A stretch of 64,000 bases of DNA, from contig NC_091263.1 of NCBI RefSeq assembly GCF_042477335.2, forward strand, positions 70,674,501 to 70,738,500, written 5' to 3'. Positions 1-10,187 of the stretch are shown piece by piece. The number at the start of each line of letters is the position of its first letter. Position 1 is the first letter of the stretch. Origin of the DNA: Ovis canadensis. Taxonomy: Eukaryota; Chordata; Mammalia; Artiodactyla; Bovidae. Below the pieces are notes generated by a model, which was given only the letters and a program-made list of their open reading frames with translations, was not told the DNA's origin and made no database searches. Position numbers and translations under genes: made by a program.

Positions 1-913
1 CGCACTGATGCGTACATACTGGGAGCCAACCAGAGACAGGCTCCTGCAGGCTGGGGGAACGGGCACTACCCGGGCATGCCCCATGGGCCCCCAATGCTTC
101 TCTCCTGGCAGGTGAACTGATGGGCTGCAGCCCCGCCCACCCTGGGCAGCTGTCCATGAGAAGGCCTCTTCAGAGCCATCAGTCAGCGTGGTGCTGTCCC
201 ACCTCTGTGAGTTTCAGACAGGGCAGAGTCTGCCCCCAGTGACCAGGGAGGCCCCTCTAACTTAATGCCTCCACAGTGAACTCTGAATCTCCCACCAGCC
301 TATTGCTCTCAGCCTCTGGAAGAGGAAGCCCCAGGCTGGTGAAGCACCCGACCTAGGAAGTCCCTGCCTGGACCCTGCCTCTGCTCACCCCAGACCACAT
401 CGTCGTCCCCCAGTCCTCAGGAGTCCCTCTTCCTAAGAACCCATCTCTGGCTTCCTGCGCTTGCTGTGCAGTCAGGGGGCTCTCCCTGGCCTTGCCCAGC
501 CCTCCAGCGCCTGGAGAACCCATCCCACCCCACCCTCCTCCAGCAGAGCCCCCAGCTCACCTTCTCTGCGCCTCCAGGGGCCACGCACTGCCCACTCCAG
601 CCGCTGCCCTGGTCCTCGTGCTGGGAAAGCTCTCCCGTGAGCGTCCTGCAGATCTCAGCTCAAGGGTCACTGCCCCAGGGAGGCCCTTGCTCACCCCAAG
701 ACGGACTCAGGTCCCCCCCCTGCCACCGCCGCAAGAAATCCTCCTGGAACCACGTGGTGTTGCCCTTTGTCGAAGCTGTGGCTCTTCACAGTTATGTGAT
801 TATTTGCGCTATTTGATTAAAGACCGTCTTGCCCATAAGACAGAGACCGTGCCTGCGGGGTCCCCATAATATCCCCAGGGCTTGGCAGAGTAGGTGCTTG
901 GTCAGTGGTGGTG

Positions 914-932
914 GAAGGAAGGAAGGAAGGGA
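914..932. repeat. (GGAA)n short tetranucleotide repeat
   Basis: Four tandem GGAA units within an L2-like context. Short, and likely variable. Confidence 0.8.
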
Positions 933-2251
933 GAACTCTGTTCTGGTGTTTCATTCCACCCAGGGTTTTGCCTGGAGGCGGCAGGACCCTCAGAACCACA
1001 CCAGGAATCGGGCTGAGGGGTCACCTTGAGGGCCAGTGGGTCTTCCAGGCACAGGGCAGGATGGCCTGGTCTTGTGAAGGGGGGCAGGCAGTGTGGCCAC
1101 GTGGACAAAGTGGGGGTCGTGGAGGCAGCTTTGGCAGAATGTGTCTGGCGTCGCCCAGGAAGGGGTCTCCAGAGGCCAGCGTGACCATCCCATCTGCTCC
1201 GTCGATGTCCTGGGGTGGGGACACAGCGGTCCATCCATCCTAACATTTACAGGCAGTGATCACGTGTCCACCCGGGAAGACCAGCCAGTCCGCTGGGGAG
1301 GACAGATGCTCTCCCACTGTGAGGAGAGCAACCTGATGAGAGGAGCTTCTGATACTGCTCCAGAAAGTCCTCTGGAAGGAAGGACTCAAGGTAGTCCTCT
1401 CAGAAAGACAGCCATGTAGACTTGACCTTGAGGGAGGCCTGGAAGCTCAAGAGGAAAGGCTTTCCGAAGGAAGCGGCATCTGGACTGGGTGTGGAGAGAG
1501 GCGTGTGAGGTGACCGAGAAAAGAAGACGCGCGTCTTCTCCGGACACTGGGTTCTCTTTAGAGACTTGTGCAGGCCAGAGGGCCAGTGAGACCGGGCCCT
1601 GCTCGTCCATGCCAGCCTCGCCCACACATGCGTGCCAACGAGAGCATCTCTGCCCTGTCCTAGAGCCAGGAGGACTTCCCGGTTCTTGTGTGTGCCCCAC
1701 TGGAGTGGACGGGGTCTCAGAATCGGTTCAGTTGCAGGCCAGGCCCAGGGCACACCTGCTAGGCAGACTCCAGGGAGCCAATGAGGAAAGATCCAGCTCT
1801 GTCCTGAGCAGAGACCAAACGCCACCGGCCAACTCTGTTGGGAAGCAGATGCATCGTCCCATTTTACAGAAGAGACAACTGAGGCTCAGAGGAGCATGCA
1901 GTCTGGAGAGGACAAAAGGGTCTTGAGATGAGGCCCTGACTGCAGGGGGAGGAGGTGGCGGCAGGGGGAAGAGGTGCCTCTGTGGGTACCTGACACCCAA
2001 GCCAGCTCTGAGCTCCATCCAGGTGGGGCGGGGCGGGGCAGGGCGGGGCAGCCAGAAGCCAGAGCTGGAAGGATGGGGTTGGAGTGAGGGGGAGCAACAT
2101 CTCCTTGCCATCCATGACTTGAGTGATCAATATGATTGATTCTTTACCACAGGCCAAATGGCTGGCAGCTGTACATGCTCTAGAGAATATCTCATTTTGC
2201 TCTGCATGGTGTAGAGAGGCTGGGACTTTCAGACCCATTTCACTGAATGTT

Positions 2252-2518
2252 CACTGGAAGGACTGATGCTGAAGCTGAAACTCCAATACTTTGGCCACCT
2301 GATGCGAAGAGCTGACTCATTCGGAAAGACCCTGATGCTGGGAAAGGTTGAAAGCGGGAGAAGGGGACGACAGAGAGTGAGATGGTTGGATGGCATCACC
2401 GACTCTATGGACGTGAGTTTGAATAAACTCCGGGAGTTGGTGATGGACAGGGAGGCCTGGCGTGCTGCGGTTCATGGGGTCGCAAAGAGTCAGACACGAC
2501 TGAGTGACTGAACTGAAC
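2252..2518 (+). mobile_element. BovB (RTE) LINE 3' end
   Basis: Translates to the well-known end of the BovB reverse-transcriptase ORF ([39 protein letters not shown]), open over 81 codons but without the catalytic part, so it is a dead 5'-truncated copy. CACTGG occurs at both edges as a possible short target duplication, and MIR-like sequence flanks both sides, so it appears to have inserted into a MIR. Confidence 0.93.
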
Positions 2519-5500
2519 ACTGGTGTGGAGACTGAGACCTGGAGAGCCAAAGGGACTCACCCTGGGTCACACACATGGGAAGCAGACGGATCTGAACCCA
2601 GGGCCACGGGATGACACAGCCTTGACTGGACTTCCCGCATGGAGAAGAGGGAACAGCCAGACCTAGGAGTTCCTGCTCCAACCTGAGTAGCGGGTGGCCC
2701 TGAGCAAGTCACTTCCCTTTTCTCCTCCCCCGTAAATGGGCCTGACAGTCCGTGCGGTGTGAAGGATGAAGTTCATGTTCAATCCTGAGTCATCCTGTAA
2801 GGGCTCTGTAAACCCTGGGGCTCGGGTGCCCCTTCCCCTGGGAAGCCTGCCTTGGTTGCTTCCAGGGGCCTGGTTGCCTGAACGCTCCTCTGTGTACCCT
2901 CAAGGCATTGTCACGGCTGGGTCCCGGGGCATACAGTAGGTGCTCACTCAAAATCCGCTGGAATGAGGATGGCCAGACAGGCTTGGGTTCAAATCCAGGA
3001 CCACTGCCTTGCCTCCCTGAGCCTCAGTTTACTCATCCATCAAATGGGATCACTAGCACCTCCCTTTGATGGCTTCCGTGAGGATTGACTGGGACGTGTC
3101 TGGCGCACAGTAGGTGCTCAGCCCCCATGACTGTTCGGTGAACAGTAGCGTCCTGCTCAGCTCTGGGCTTCCTCTGCCTCCTCGGGGCTCCATCTGTGGG
3201 GCACTTCCCCTCTGTTCAGGGATCGCCTGCCCCAGGCAGCTGGCCCCCTGGAGCGGGCAACAGCCTGAGAATGTGGGTGGGGTCCCCGGGGGCGGCCCTG
3301 CCCCCGGCCCCCCGCCGCTGCTGGACAGAGGCCTCAGTGTGGAGCTGCCGGGGTCCTTTCCCGGGCCCAGACCCATGACTGGACGTCTGAGAATGCCGCC
3401 CATTATCCAACTCACAGAGCACAAAGGCCCACGCAAGGGCTTGGCAGGCCCGGCGCCCGGGGTGGGTGCACGGGGGCTCCGGGTCCCCACCCCAGAGGGC
3501 AGGGCTGTGCCCAGAGCCGGGAGAGGGCGTCTCTCACACGCAGGAAGGAGAGCCATTTCCTCTAGCCTCTTGGGGAGACAAAGACAGACAGAAGCGGGCA
3601 GGGGGCTCATCACAGGCGAGGGGGGGCGCCCCTCGGGAGCCCTGACACCCGACCTAGAAGTCTACCCACCCCCTCCCCACCCTGCCACCCCCCAGGGCAT
3701 CCATCCTAGGGGACGGAATGCTCCAGAACCCTGAAAAAGGTCCACCCCCTGGTCTTCCCCAGAGCTGGCCATGGGCAGACACCCACCAAACCTCCCCAGC
3801 AGCACCAGGGGTCTGTAGTTGAAACCCAGGACGGTCAGGGGTCCCGTGGCCCTGCCCACGCTGGCACGCAAGGGCCACCCAGCCCCACCCTGTCCACTCC
3901 TGTAGGATGCAGAGACAGTGATGCTCCGGAGACCCAGCGTGGAGGGGCAGGGCTGCCTAGAGGGGGGCAGGGGCCACTTCAGGCCGACTCTGTACTGTGT
4001 GACCTCAGGCAGGCCCCTAGGCATCTCTGAACCTGGCATCCAGGTTGATAAGAAGAGGGGAGGAAGACCGGGCGGAGGGTTGATTAACAGAGGCGATCTT
4101 TTGCATCCAGGTGGGTAACGGCAGTGGCGTCGGCAGCGCGTCTCAGTGGCAGCTGATATGAGGGTGACGTCGTCATCTGGGTCTGGGGGCCTCTCCCGAG
4201 TGGGGTACAGATGATCCCATTGGAGGGGCTAGGGGAGAGGACCCCCGTGATCCAGAGCTGGAAAGTCACTGGGCGCCCTACCTCTTGACCTGCCAGGCCT
4301 TTGATGTGTCGGTTTTTCCATTCTCACCGCAGCCTCATGAGCCGGCTCACCCTCCCCTTTGCCAGATGAGGAAACCGAGGCTCAAAGAGAGGCAGTTGCC
4401 ACCAAGCTCACCCAGGCAGCTGGGGCAGACACAGCTGGGCCTGGAACTCAGGCCTCCCCAACACCAGGGCAGGACATAGAGGGTCACAGTGGCTTAGAGC
4501 GGGGTTCAGAAGCCGCTGAGCCGTGCCACTGTGGGCAAAGGGTGGCACCTCCCTGACCCTCAGTGTTCCCATCTGTAAAATGGGGCTGAGAAAACCCACC
4601 CATCAGGCTTGTTCCCAGGGAGAGTGAGATGGGCAGAGCCTTGAAGAGGAGCTGCAGGGGGGCCCCTGGTGCTGTCAGGGGGCCCAGGCTGGGGTGCTGA
4701 GCTGTCCCGGAGGACCCTGTCCCTGTCACCACGGTGGTGCGCGGAGCAGGGAGCATGTGGGGATCACTTCCTGCAGGGGAAGCGCTGGGGGAGGAGGCCA
4801 GCCCACGGGACCGGAGGGCAGGGGCCCCCTCCTCCCTGCCAGCCCTGGCCCCACTGTTATTTTTTCCAATTGAAGAAGGAAAACATTTCCTCCTCCTCCT
4901 CCTCCTTGCACTCTGCCCTGGGCGGCCAGAGAGCAGAGGACAGACGTGTCAGGATGGGGAACCCCCTGCGCCCTGGCCCAGCCCAGGCGACGGGGAAAGG
5001 CCCAGGGCCCCCTTTCTCTGGGTGGGCTTGGCCGCTGGACCCCTGGGTGTCGAGGCAAGGACCTGCCCCATCTGGGCACCGTGTCCTCATCTCCAAGCAC
5101 ACTGGTTTCTATCAGTGTTTCCCAAACGTTAGACTCTTCATACCACCTGGATTATGACCCTATTTGTCTTTAAATCAACCCACATTTTAAAGACTTCCAT
5201 AAATGCATTTATCAAGCATGCTTGACATCGGTATTACTTGGAAAGCCAGCTTCACTTGCCCAAGCCATAAAATAAGTGCCAACATTATAAAGAAAACAAG
5301 GAGCTATAAGCAAAATTCTAGAATGCTGAGCTTGAGACCGCGTCTCTATTAAAAATGGACAGTGACAAATGTTAGAGAGGTATTAAAGATACCTGGGCCC
5401 CAAGCAGAAACTTCCTCTTGAGCAGACACAGAGAAGGGCCTGATCACAGTGCGACCCAGGGTAGCTGGCAGCCACTCCAGGGTGGGTTAATCCGGGTGAG

Positions 5501-5640
5501 TTAACTCAGCGTGGGTTGATGGTGGGTACCACCTAACCCCCCCTGCCTGGGGACCATCCATCTCCCCCTCTAAAATCCCTTCTCAAAGGATACCCCCTAC
5601 CCCTCCAGCTCTTAGCATGACTAGGGGAGATACGGGCTCT

Positions 5641-5669
5641 TCCCTTCCTTCCTTCCTTCCTTCCTTCCC
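5641..5669. repeat. (TTCC)n tetranucleotide repeat
   Basis: Six tandem TTCC units with slightly imperfect ends; probably polymorphic. Confidence 0.9.
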
Positions 5670-5994
5670 TCAGCCTGCAGCTATCAGCACCTCTCGGGGG
5701 TCCAGCACGCCCAGCCGGGGGTCCAGTGTGGCCGCCACCACGATCCATCGTGGCCTGAGGGCAATGAACGGGCAGAGGGGGAAAAGCATGTGATCTGGAG
5801 AGAGCTGGGTTCAAACTGTCACCTCGCTGATGCCCCCTCCATTTCTCCATCTGTGAAATGGGTTTGATGACCCCTGCGTTTTCCGCTGACTGTGAGGATG
5901 GCATGAGGTTGTGCAGGGCAGTGCTGGGTACAGTAGTTTGCTCTTGGTGGAGAGTGGGTCTGCGAGCTGCCACGGGGCCCTGATATAAGGGGAA

Positions 5995-6160
5995 AAGCAG
6001 ACAGTTACCCAGGGCCTGCTGTGTGCCCAGCACTGGGCTGGCTTCACATCCACAGCCTCCCAGGGGCTGGAGGCCTGTTACGACTCTCCTCATTTTACAG
6101 ACAAGGAAACAGGCTCAGAGAGGGCAAGGGTCTTGCCCTAGGCCACACAGCACTTTCACC
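5995..6160. repeat. MIR remnant
   Basis: Shows the MIR core pattern CATTTTACAGACAAGGAAAC followed by GGCTCAGAGAGG, preceded by the tgtgccaggcact-type arm. Ancient mammalian tRNA-derived SINE. Confidence 0.8.
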
Positions 6161-6399
6161 TCCAGCTTCCGTGAAGACGCTTAGCCCCTGGCCGTGGCTT
6201 CCGCGGCTCACCTGGCCTGCGTAGCCCCAGCTCCCCGGCATCTCCAGAGACCCAGCCCTTGGCTTGGAAGGTAGTTTGGTGTCCAGAGCTCCCAGAACCA
6301 TCCACCATGCGCAGACTGAAGTTGCGACCACAGAGAGCATTCTCCTCAAGGCTCGGTGGGGGGAGCTGCAGGATGTGGCAAGATGAGCTGGGAGCCAGG

Positions 6400-6615
6400 A
6401 AGGAAGCTAGGAGGGGCGAGGGGGGTGGGGAGAGAGAGGGGTTGGGAGATCGGGGGAGGGAGACTAAGAGAGGCAGAGACACAGAGAGAGATGCCCACAC
6501 AAAGAGACAGAGTGGAAGGGTTGGGTGGGAGAGACAAAGAACGGGGGAGAGACCGGGAGGAGTGAGAAGGCAGGCAGAAACAGAGACCAGAGACGGGGTG
6601 GGGAAGGCTGAGGAG
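6400..6615 (+). repeat. Polypurine tract (GA-rich)
   Basis: About 215 bases in which the + strand is overwhelmingly A and G, made of irregular GAGA, GGGGA and AGACAGAG units. A second, weaker tract lies at 8,080-8,360 just before the CpG island. Confidence 0.8.
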
Positions 6616-7499
6616 GATGAGATGGGGCGGGATTTATTCAGAGGGAGGGGAGCCCCGGGGAGGGGGGCGAGGTGCACTGGGGCAGCCCCCGCACCCGTCC
6701 CGGGCTGCCCCACAGGTAGCACAGCTAAGTGCTCCCCACCAAGGCTGGAGGTGGGGACATGGGTCTTATCAGGCTGTCTGCTGAGTGGCCTTGAGCCCCG
6801 GGGGGTGGGGGATGGGGCCCCAGAAGCAGAACCTCTGGCTTCCTGCGTGGAGTGCTCCCGGCTGGCTGTCAGGGCAGCAGTCAGACCCGTCGGAGGGCTT
6901 GGAAAGAGGCAGGCTGACGCGCACATCCTGATGGCAGGAAGCCGGGGCGTTTGGGGAAGTGGGGGCCTGCTATCAGCCTGGCCTTTCCTGTCTGCCCCGT
7001 GGGGCCCTAGAAACACCCCCCCCATCCTTCCTTCCTGGCCAGGTGGGAACAGGTGAGGGAGGCTACACTCCCCATCACAGTCTAGACCCAGGCCACCATG
7101 TGGGAGCTCCCCCCACCCAGTTCTGAGAGGCTGGAGCTGGCGGACCGGGGCTTTCAAACATCATAGCTCTGCTCCTTAGGAGTTATGTGTCTGGAGCCAG
7201 TCCCTCCACCCCTGGGGCCTCAGGCTCTGAATCTGTAAGGTGGGACAGCAATCTGAGCAGCCTCAGAGGTGGCTGCGAGGGCCGAGTGAGTCAGAGTGTG
7301 CTTGGTATGGCGTATGGCAGGGGGCGAGCCTTGCCTGGGCACCTGCAGTGGTCAGATGCCACGCGTGTGCGTGCGCCTTGTGCAGGCCCCGTGACCTGTC
7401 CTCATCGCTGCCCACTGCTGCCCCCAGTGCCCACCTGCTCCTCCCACGTGAAAGGAGAAGCAAGCCTGGGGCCAGCTTACCTGTGGCTGTGCCCACAAG

Positions 7500-7712
7500 C
7501 AAGCGTGCTAAGTCAGTCCCGTCGTGTCCGACTCCCTGTGACCCCATGGACCGTAGCCCACCAGGCTCCTCTGTGCATGGGATTCTCCAGGCCAGAATAC
7601 TGGAGTGGGTTGCCATGGCCTCCTCCAAGGGATCTTCCCAGCCCAGGGATCAAGCCCGCCTCTCTTGCACTGGCAGGCGGATTCTTTACCGCTGCACCAC
7701 CAGGGAAGTCCC
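7500..7712 (-). mobile_element. Bov-tA type SINE
   Basis: Reverse-oriented ruminant tRNA-derived SINE: starts with the GTCGTGTCCGACTC family signature, contains CCAGAATACTGGAGTGGGT and ends at the tRNA-like arm CACCAGGGAAGTCCC. It lies 0.7-0.9 kb before the CpG island. Confidence 0.93.
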
Positions 7713-8821
7713 AATGTGGCTGATCTTCCCCTAAATTTGGGGGGATTTTAGATCCTCCTAGAGTTCTGAATAAAGTGGGTGGAAGGGCAGCTTCCACCCT
7801 GTGGGCCTCCTGGGGCCATCACACAGACCCCCCAACCAGGACCAAGGCCCCACTCTGGGTGCCCTGGGCTCTGCGCGGCCCTGAAATAGTTCCTCTCTGC
7901 TTTCCCCTGATCTGTGTGCTGACCCTTGAGTCCAGGCCCCTGCCACTGGTCAAGGCCCCTTCCAGGCTGAAGATCATGGAATCTGAGGGGGTGGTGCCCC
8001 TGCCCAGCTGACCTGGGGGTGCCCAGGCCCTGGGCTCTGAGGCCTGGACAGTATATCCTGTGAAAAAGACTGGAGTGTGAGGTGAGGAGAGACCAGGAGG
8101 ACGGGGATGAGGAGGGTGGACAGAGGTGGACGAGACGGGACAGAGGGCTCCAGGGAGACAGAGGGCCCGAGGGGGCGGGCTCAGAGGGAGCCACCAGGCC
8201 AGAGCAGGGGAGGGTGGGTGAAGCAGAGACCAGAAAAAGGAGAGACGGCGCGCACGGAGCTGGGGTGAGGGGCGGGCCACGCAGAGACGGGGAGACGCCG
8301 AGAGACATTCAGCGAGAAAGACAGACACAGAGAAAGAGACGGGAGAAAAGAGGAAGGAAAAATGAAGCACAAGAGACAGGCCAAGGCAGCCAACAGGGAG
8401 AAGGAACTCAGCAGCCAGCGACGGAGGCGGGGGCAGCTCCGAGTGCCGCGCGAGGGCCGTGCAGGGCGCCGGGCAGCCGACCCACCGACAGCCGAGCGGG
8501 AGCCGGCGGGGCGAGGCCCCTGGCCGCCAGGGGCGGGGGGACCCGGGGTGCGTGCGGGAGCGGGGCCCGCGGCCGGGAGGGGGCCCGGGAGGCGGGGCGC
8601 GGCCGGGCGGGGCGCGGCGGGGGCGGGGCCCGAGGGCGTGTCCGCGGCGGAGCCGCCCCCGCCCCGCCCCCGAGCTGCGCGGAGCGACGGAGCCGGGCCG
8701 GGGCGCCGGGGCCGGGGGCGGCTGGCTGGCTGGCGCGGGCAGGAAGCGCGCCTCGCGGCCCGGGCCCGCCCCCCGCCTCCTGCCGCCTCCGGGCTCCCGG
8801 CTCCCGGCCGCGCCGCGCCCC

Positions 8822-8893
8822 ATGCACTCGCCGTGCCGCGCAGCCCGCGCACGCCCGGATGGCTCGTCGCGCCGCGGGCGGCGCACCCCTTAG
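8822..8893 (+). CDS. Upstream ORF overlapping the PLXND1 start
   Basis: An ATG 37 nt before the plexin-D1 start opens a 23-codon frame that runs past the main ATG in another frame and stops at 8,893. Its initiation context is weak (C at -3, C at +4). If the mRNA starts upstream of it, ribosomes using it could not reinitiate at 8,859, so it would lower plexin-D1 output. Whether it is in the mRNA or translated is inference. Confidence 0.35.
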   Translation: MHSPCRAARARPDGSSRRGRRTP

Positions 8894-10187
8894 CGCCCGG
8901 GCCGCCGCGGCCAGCCCCCTGCCGCCGCGCCCGCCATTCCGGGCCCCGCAGTGCCCGCCGCCGCCGCCGCCGCTTTGGCTGCTGTTGCTCCTGGGGGCGG
9001 CGCGGGTCGGCGCCCTGGAGATCCAGCGCCGGTTCCCCTCGCCCACGCCCACCAACAACTTCGCCCTGGACGGCGCGGCGGGGACCGTGTACTTGGCGGC
9101 CGTCAACCGCCTCTACCAGCTGTCGGGCGCCAACCTGAGCCTGGAAGCCGAGGCGGCCGTGGGCCCGGTGGCCGACAGCCCGCTGTGTCACGCCCCGCAG
9201 CTCCCGCAGGCCTCGTGCGAGCACCCGCGGCGCCTCACCGACAACTACAACAAGATCCTGCAGCTGGACCCGGGCCAGGGCCTGGTGGTCGTGTGCGGCT
9301 CCGTCTACCAGGGTTTCTGCCAGCTGCGGCGGCGGGGCAACATCTCGGCGGTGGCCGTGCCCTTCCCGCCCGCCGCGCCGCCCGCCGCTCCCGTCACGGT
9401 GTTCCCCAGCATGCTGAACGTGGCGGCCAACCACCCCAACGCGTCCACCGTGGGGCTGCTCCTGCCACCCGCGGCCGGCGCCGGGGGCAGCCGCCTGCTC
9501 GTGGGCGCCACGTACACGGGCTACGGCAGCGCCTTCTTCCCGCGCAACCGCAGCCTGGAGGACCACCGCTTCGAGAACACGCCCGAGATCGCCATCCGCT
9601 CCCTGGACGCGCGCGGCGACCTGGCCAAGCTCTTCACCTTCGACCTCAACCCCTCCGACGACAACATTCTCAAGATCAAGCAGGGCGCCAAGGAGCAGCA
9701 CAAGCTGGGCTTCGTCCGCGCCTTCCTGCACCCTCCCGACCCGCGACCCGGCGCGCAGACCTACGCGTACCTGGCGCTCAACAGCGAGGCGCGCGCGGGC
9801 GACAAGGAGAGCCAGGCGCGGAGCCTGCTGGCGCGCATCTGCCTGCCCCGCGGCGCCGGCGGCGACGCCAAGAAGCTCACGGAGTCCTACATCCAGCTGG
9901 GCTTGCAGTGCGCGGGTGGCGCGGGCCGCGGCGACCTCTACAGCCGCCTGGTGTCCGTCTTCCCCACGCGCGAGCTGCTCTTCGCGGTCTTCGAGCGGCC
10001 GCAGGGGACCCCGGGGGCCCGCGCGGCTCCCGCCGCGCTCTGCGCCTTCCGCTTCGCCGACGTGCAAGCCGCGATCCGCGCCGCGCGCACCGCCTGCTTC
10101 GTGGATCCTGCACCCGACGTGGTGGCCGTGCTCGACAGCGTGGTGCAGGGCACTGGGCCGGCCTGCGAGCGCAAGCGCAACATCCAG
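8859..10187 (+). CDS. PLXND1: PLXND1 exon 1: signal peptide and most of the sema domain
   Basis: Encodes residues 1-443, ending in phase 0 at CAG|gtagga. The N-terminus ([19 protein letters not shown]) matches plexin-D1, which fixes the ATG at 8,859 although the frame stays open upstream to 8,082. A run of six CCG codons (8,955-8,972) gives six prolines just before the leucine-rich signal core; cleavage is expected before LEIQ, after about residue 52. The rest is the sema propeller with several N-glycosylation sequons, for example in GANLS, RGNIS, HPNAS and PRNRS. Initiation context is moderate: C at -3, G at +4. The single large first exon is typical of this gene. Confidence 0.97.

Larger units (their letters stand above)
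1..8400. other. Upstream intergenic region
   Basis: No gene is supportable. It holds an L2 3'-end-like stretch near 790-905, MIR fragments (for example about 1,850-1,925, 2,990-3,120, 4,330-4,640, 5,850-6,160), a BovB fragment, a Bov-tA SINE, tetranucleotide repeats and two long purine-rich tracts. The many open frames here are GC-driven and lack domain content. Confidence 0.8.

Noticed and set aside
2266-2511. 81-codon ORF as an independent gene
   Set aside because: It is the end of the BovB reverse-transcriptase frame in a 5'-truncated LINE copy.
6156-7157. 333-codon minus-strand open frame upstream
   Set aside because: It is antisense to a polypurine tract, low complexity (Ser/Pro/Leu), and shows no splice structure or domain.
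8082-8858. Possible 259-residue N-terminal extension of plexin-D1
   Set aside because: The frame is open, but the translation is purine-tract and GC-rich low-complexity sequence, and the known N-terminus with its signal peptide begins at 8,859.
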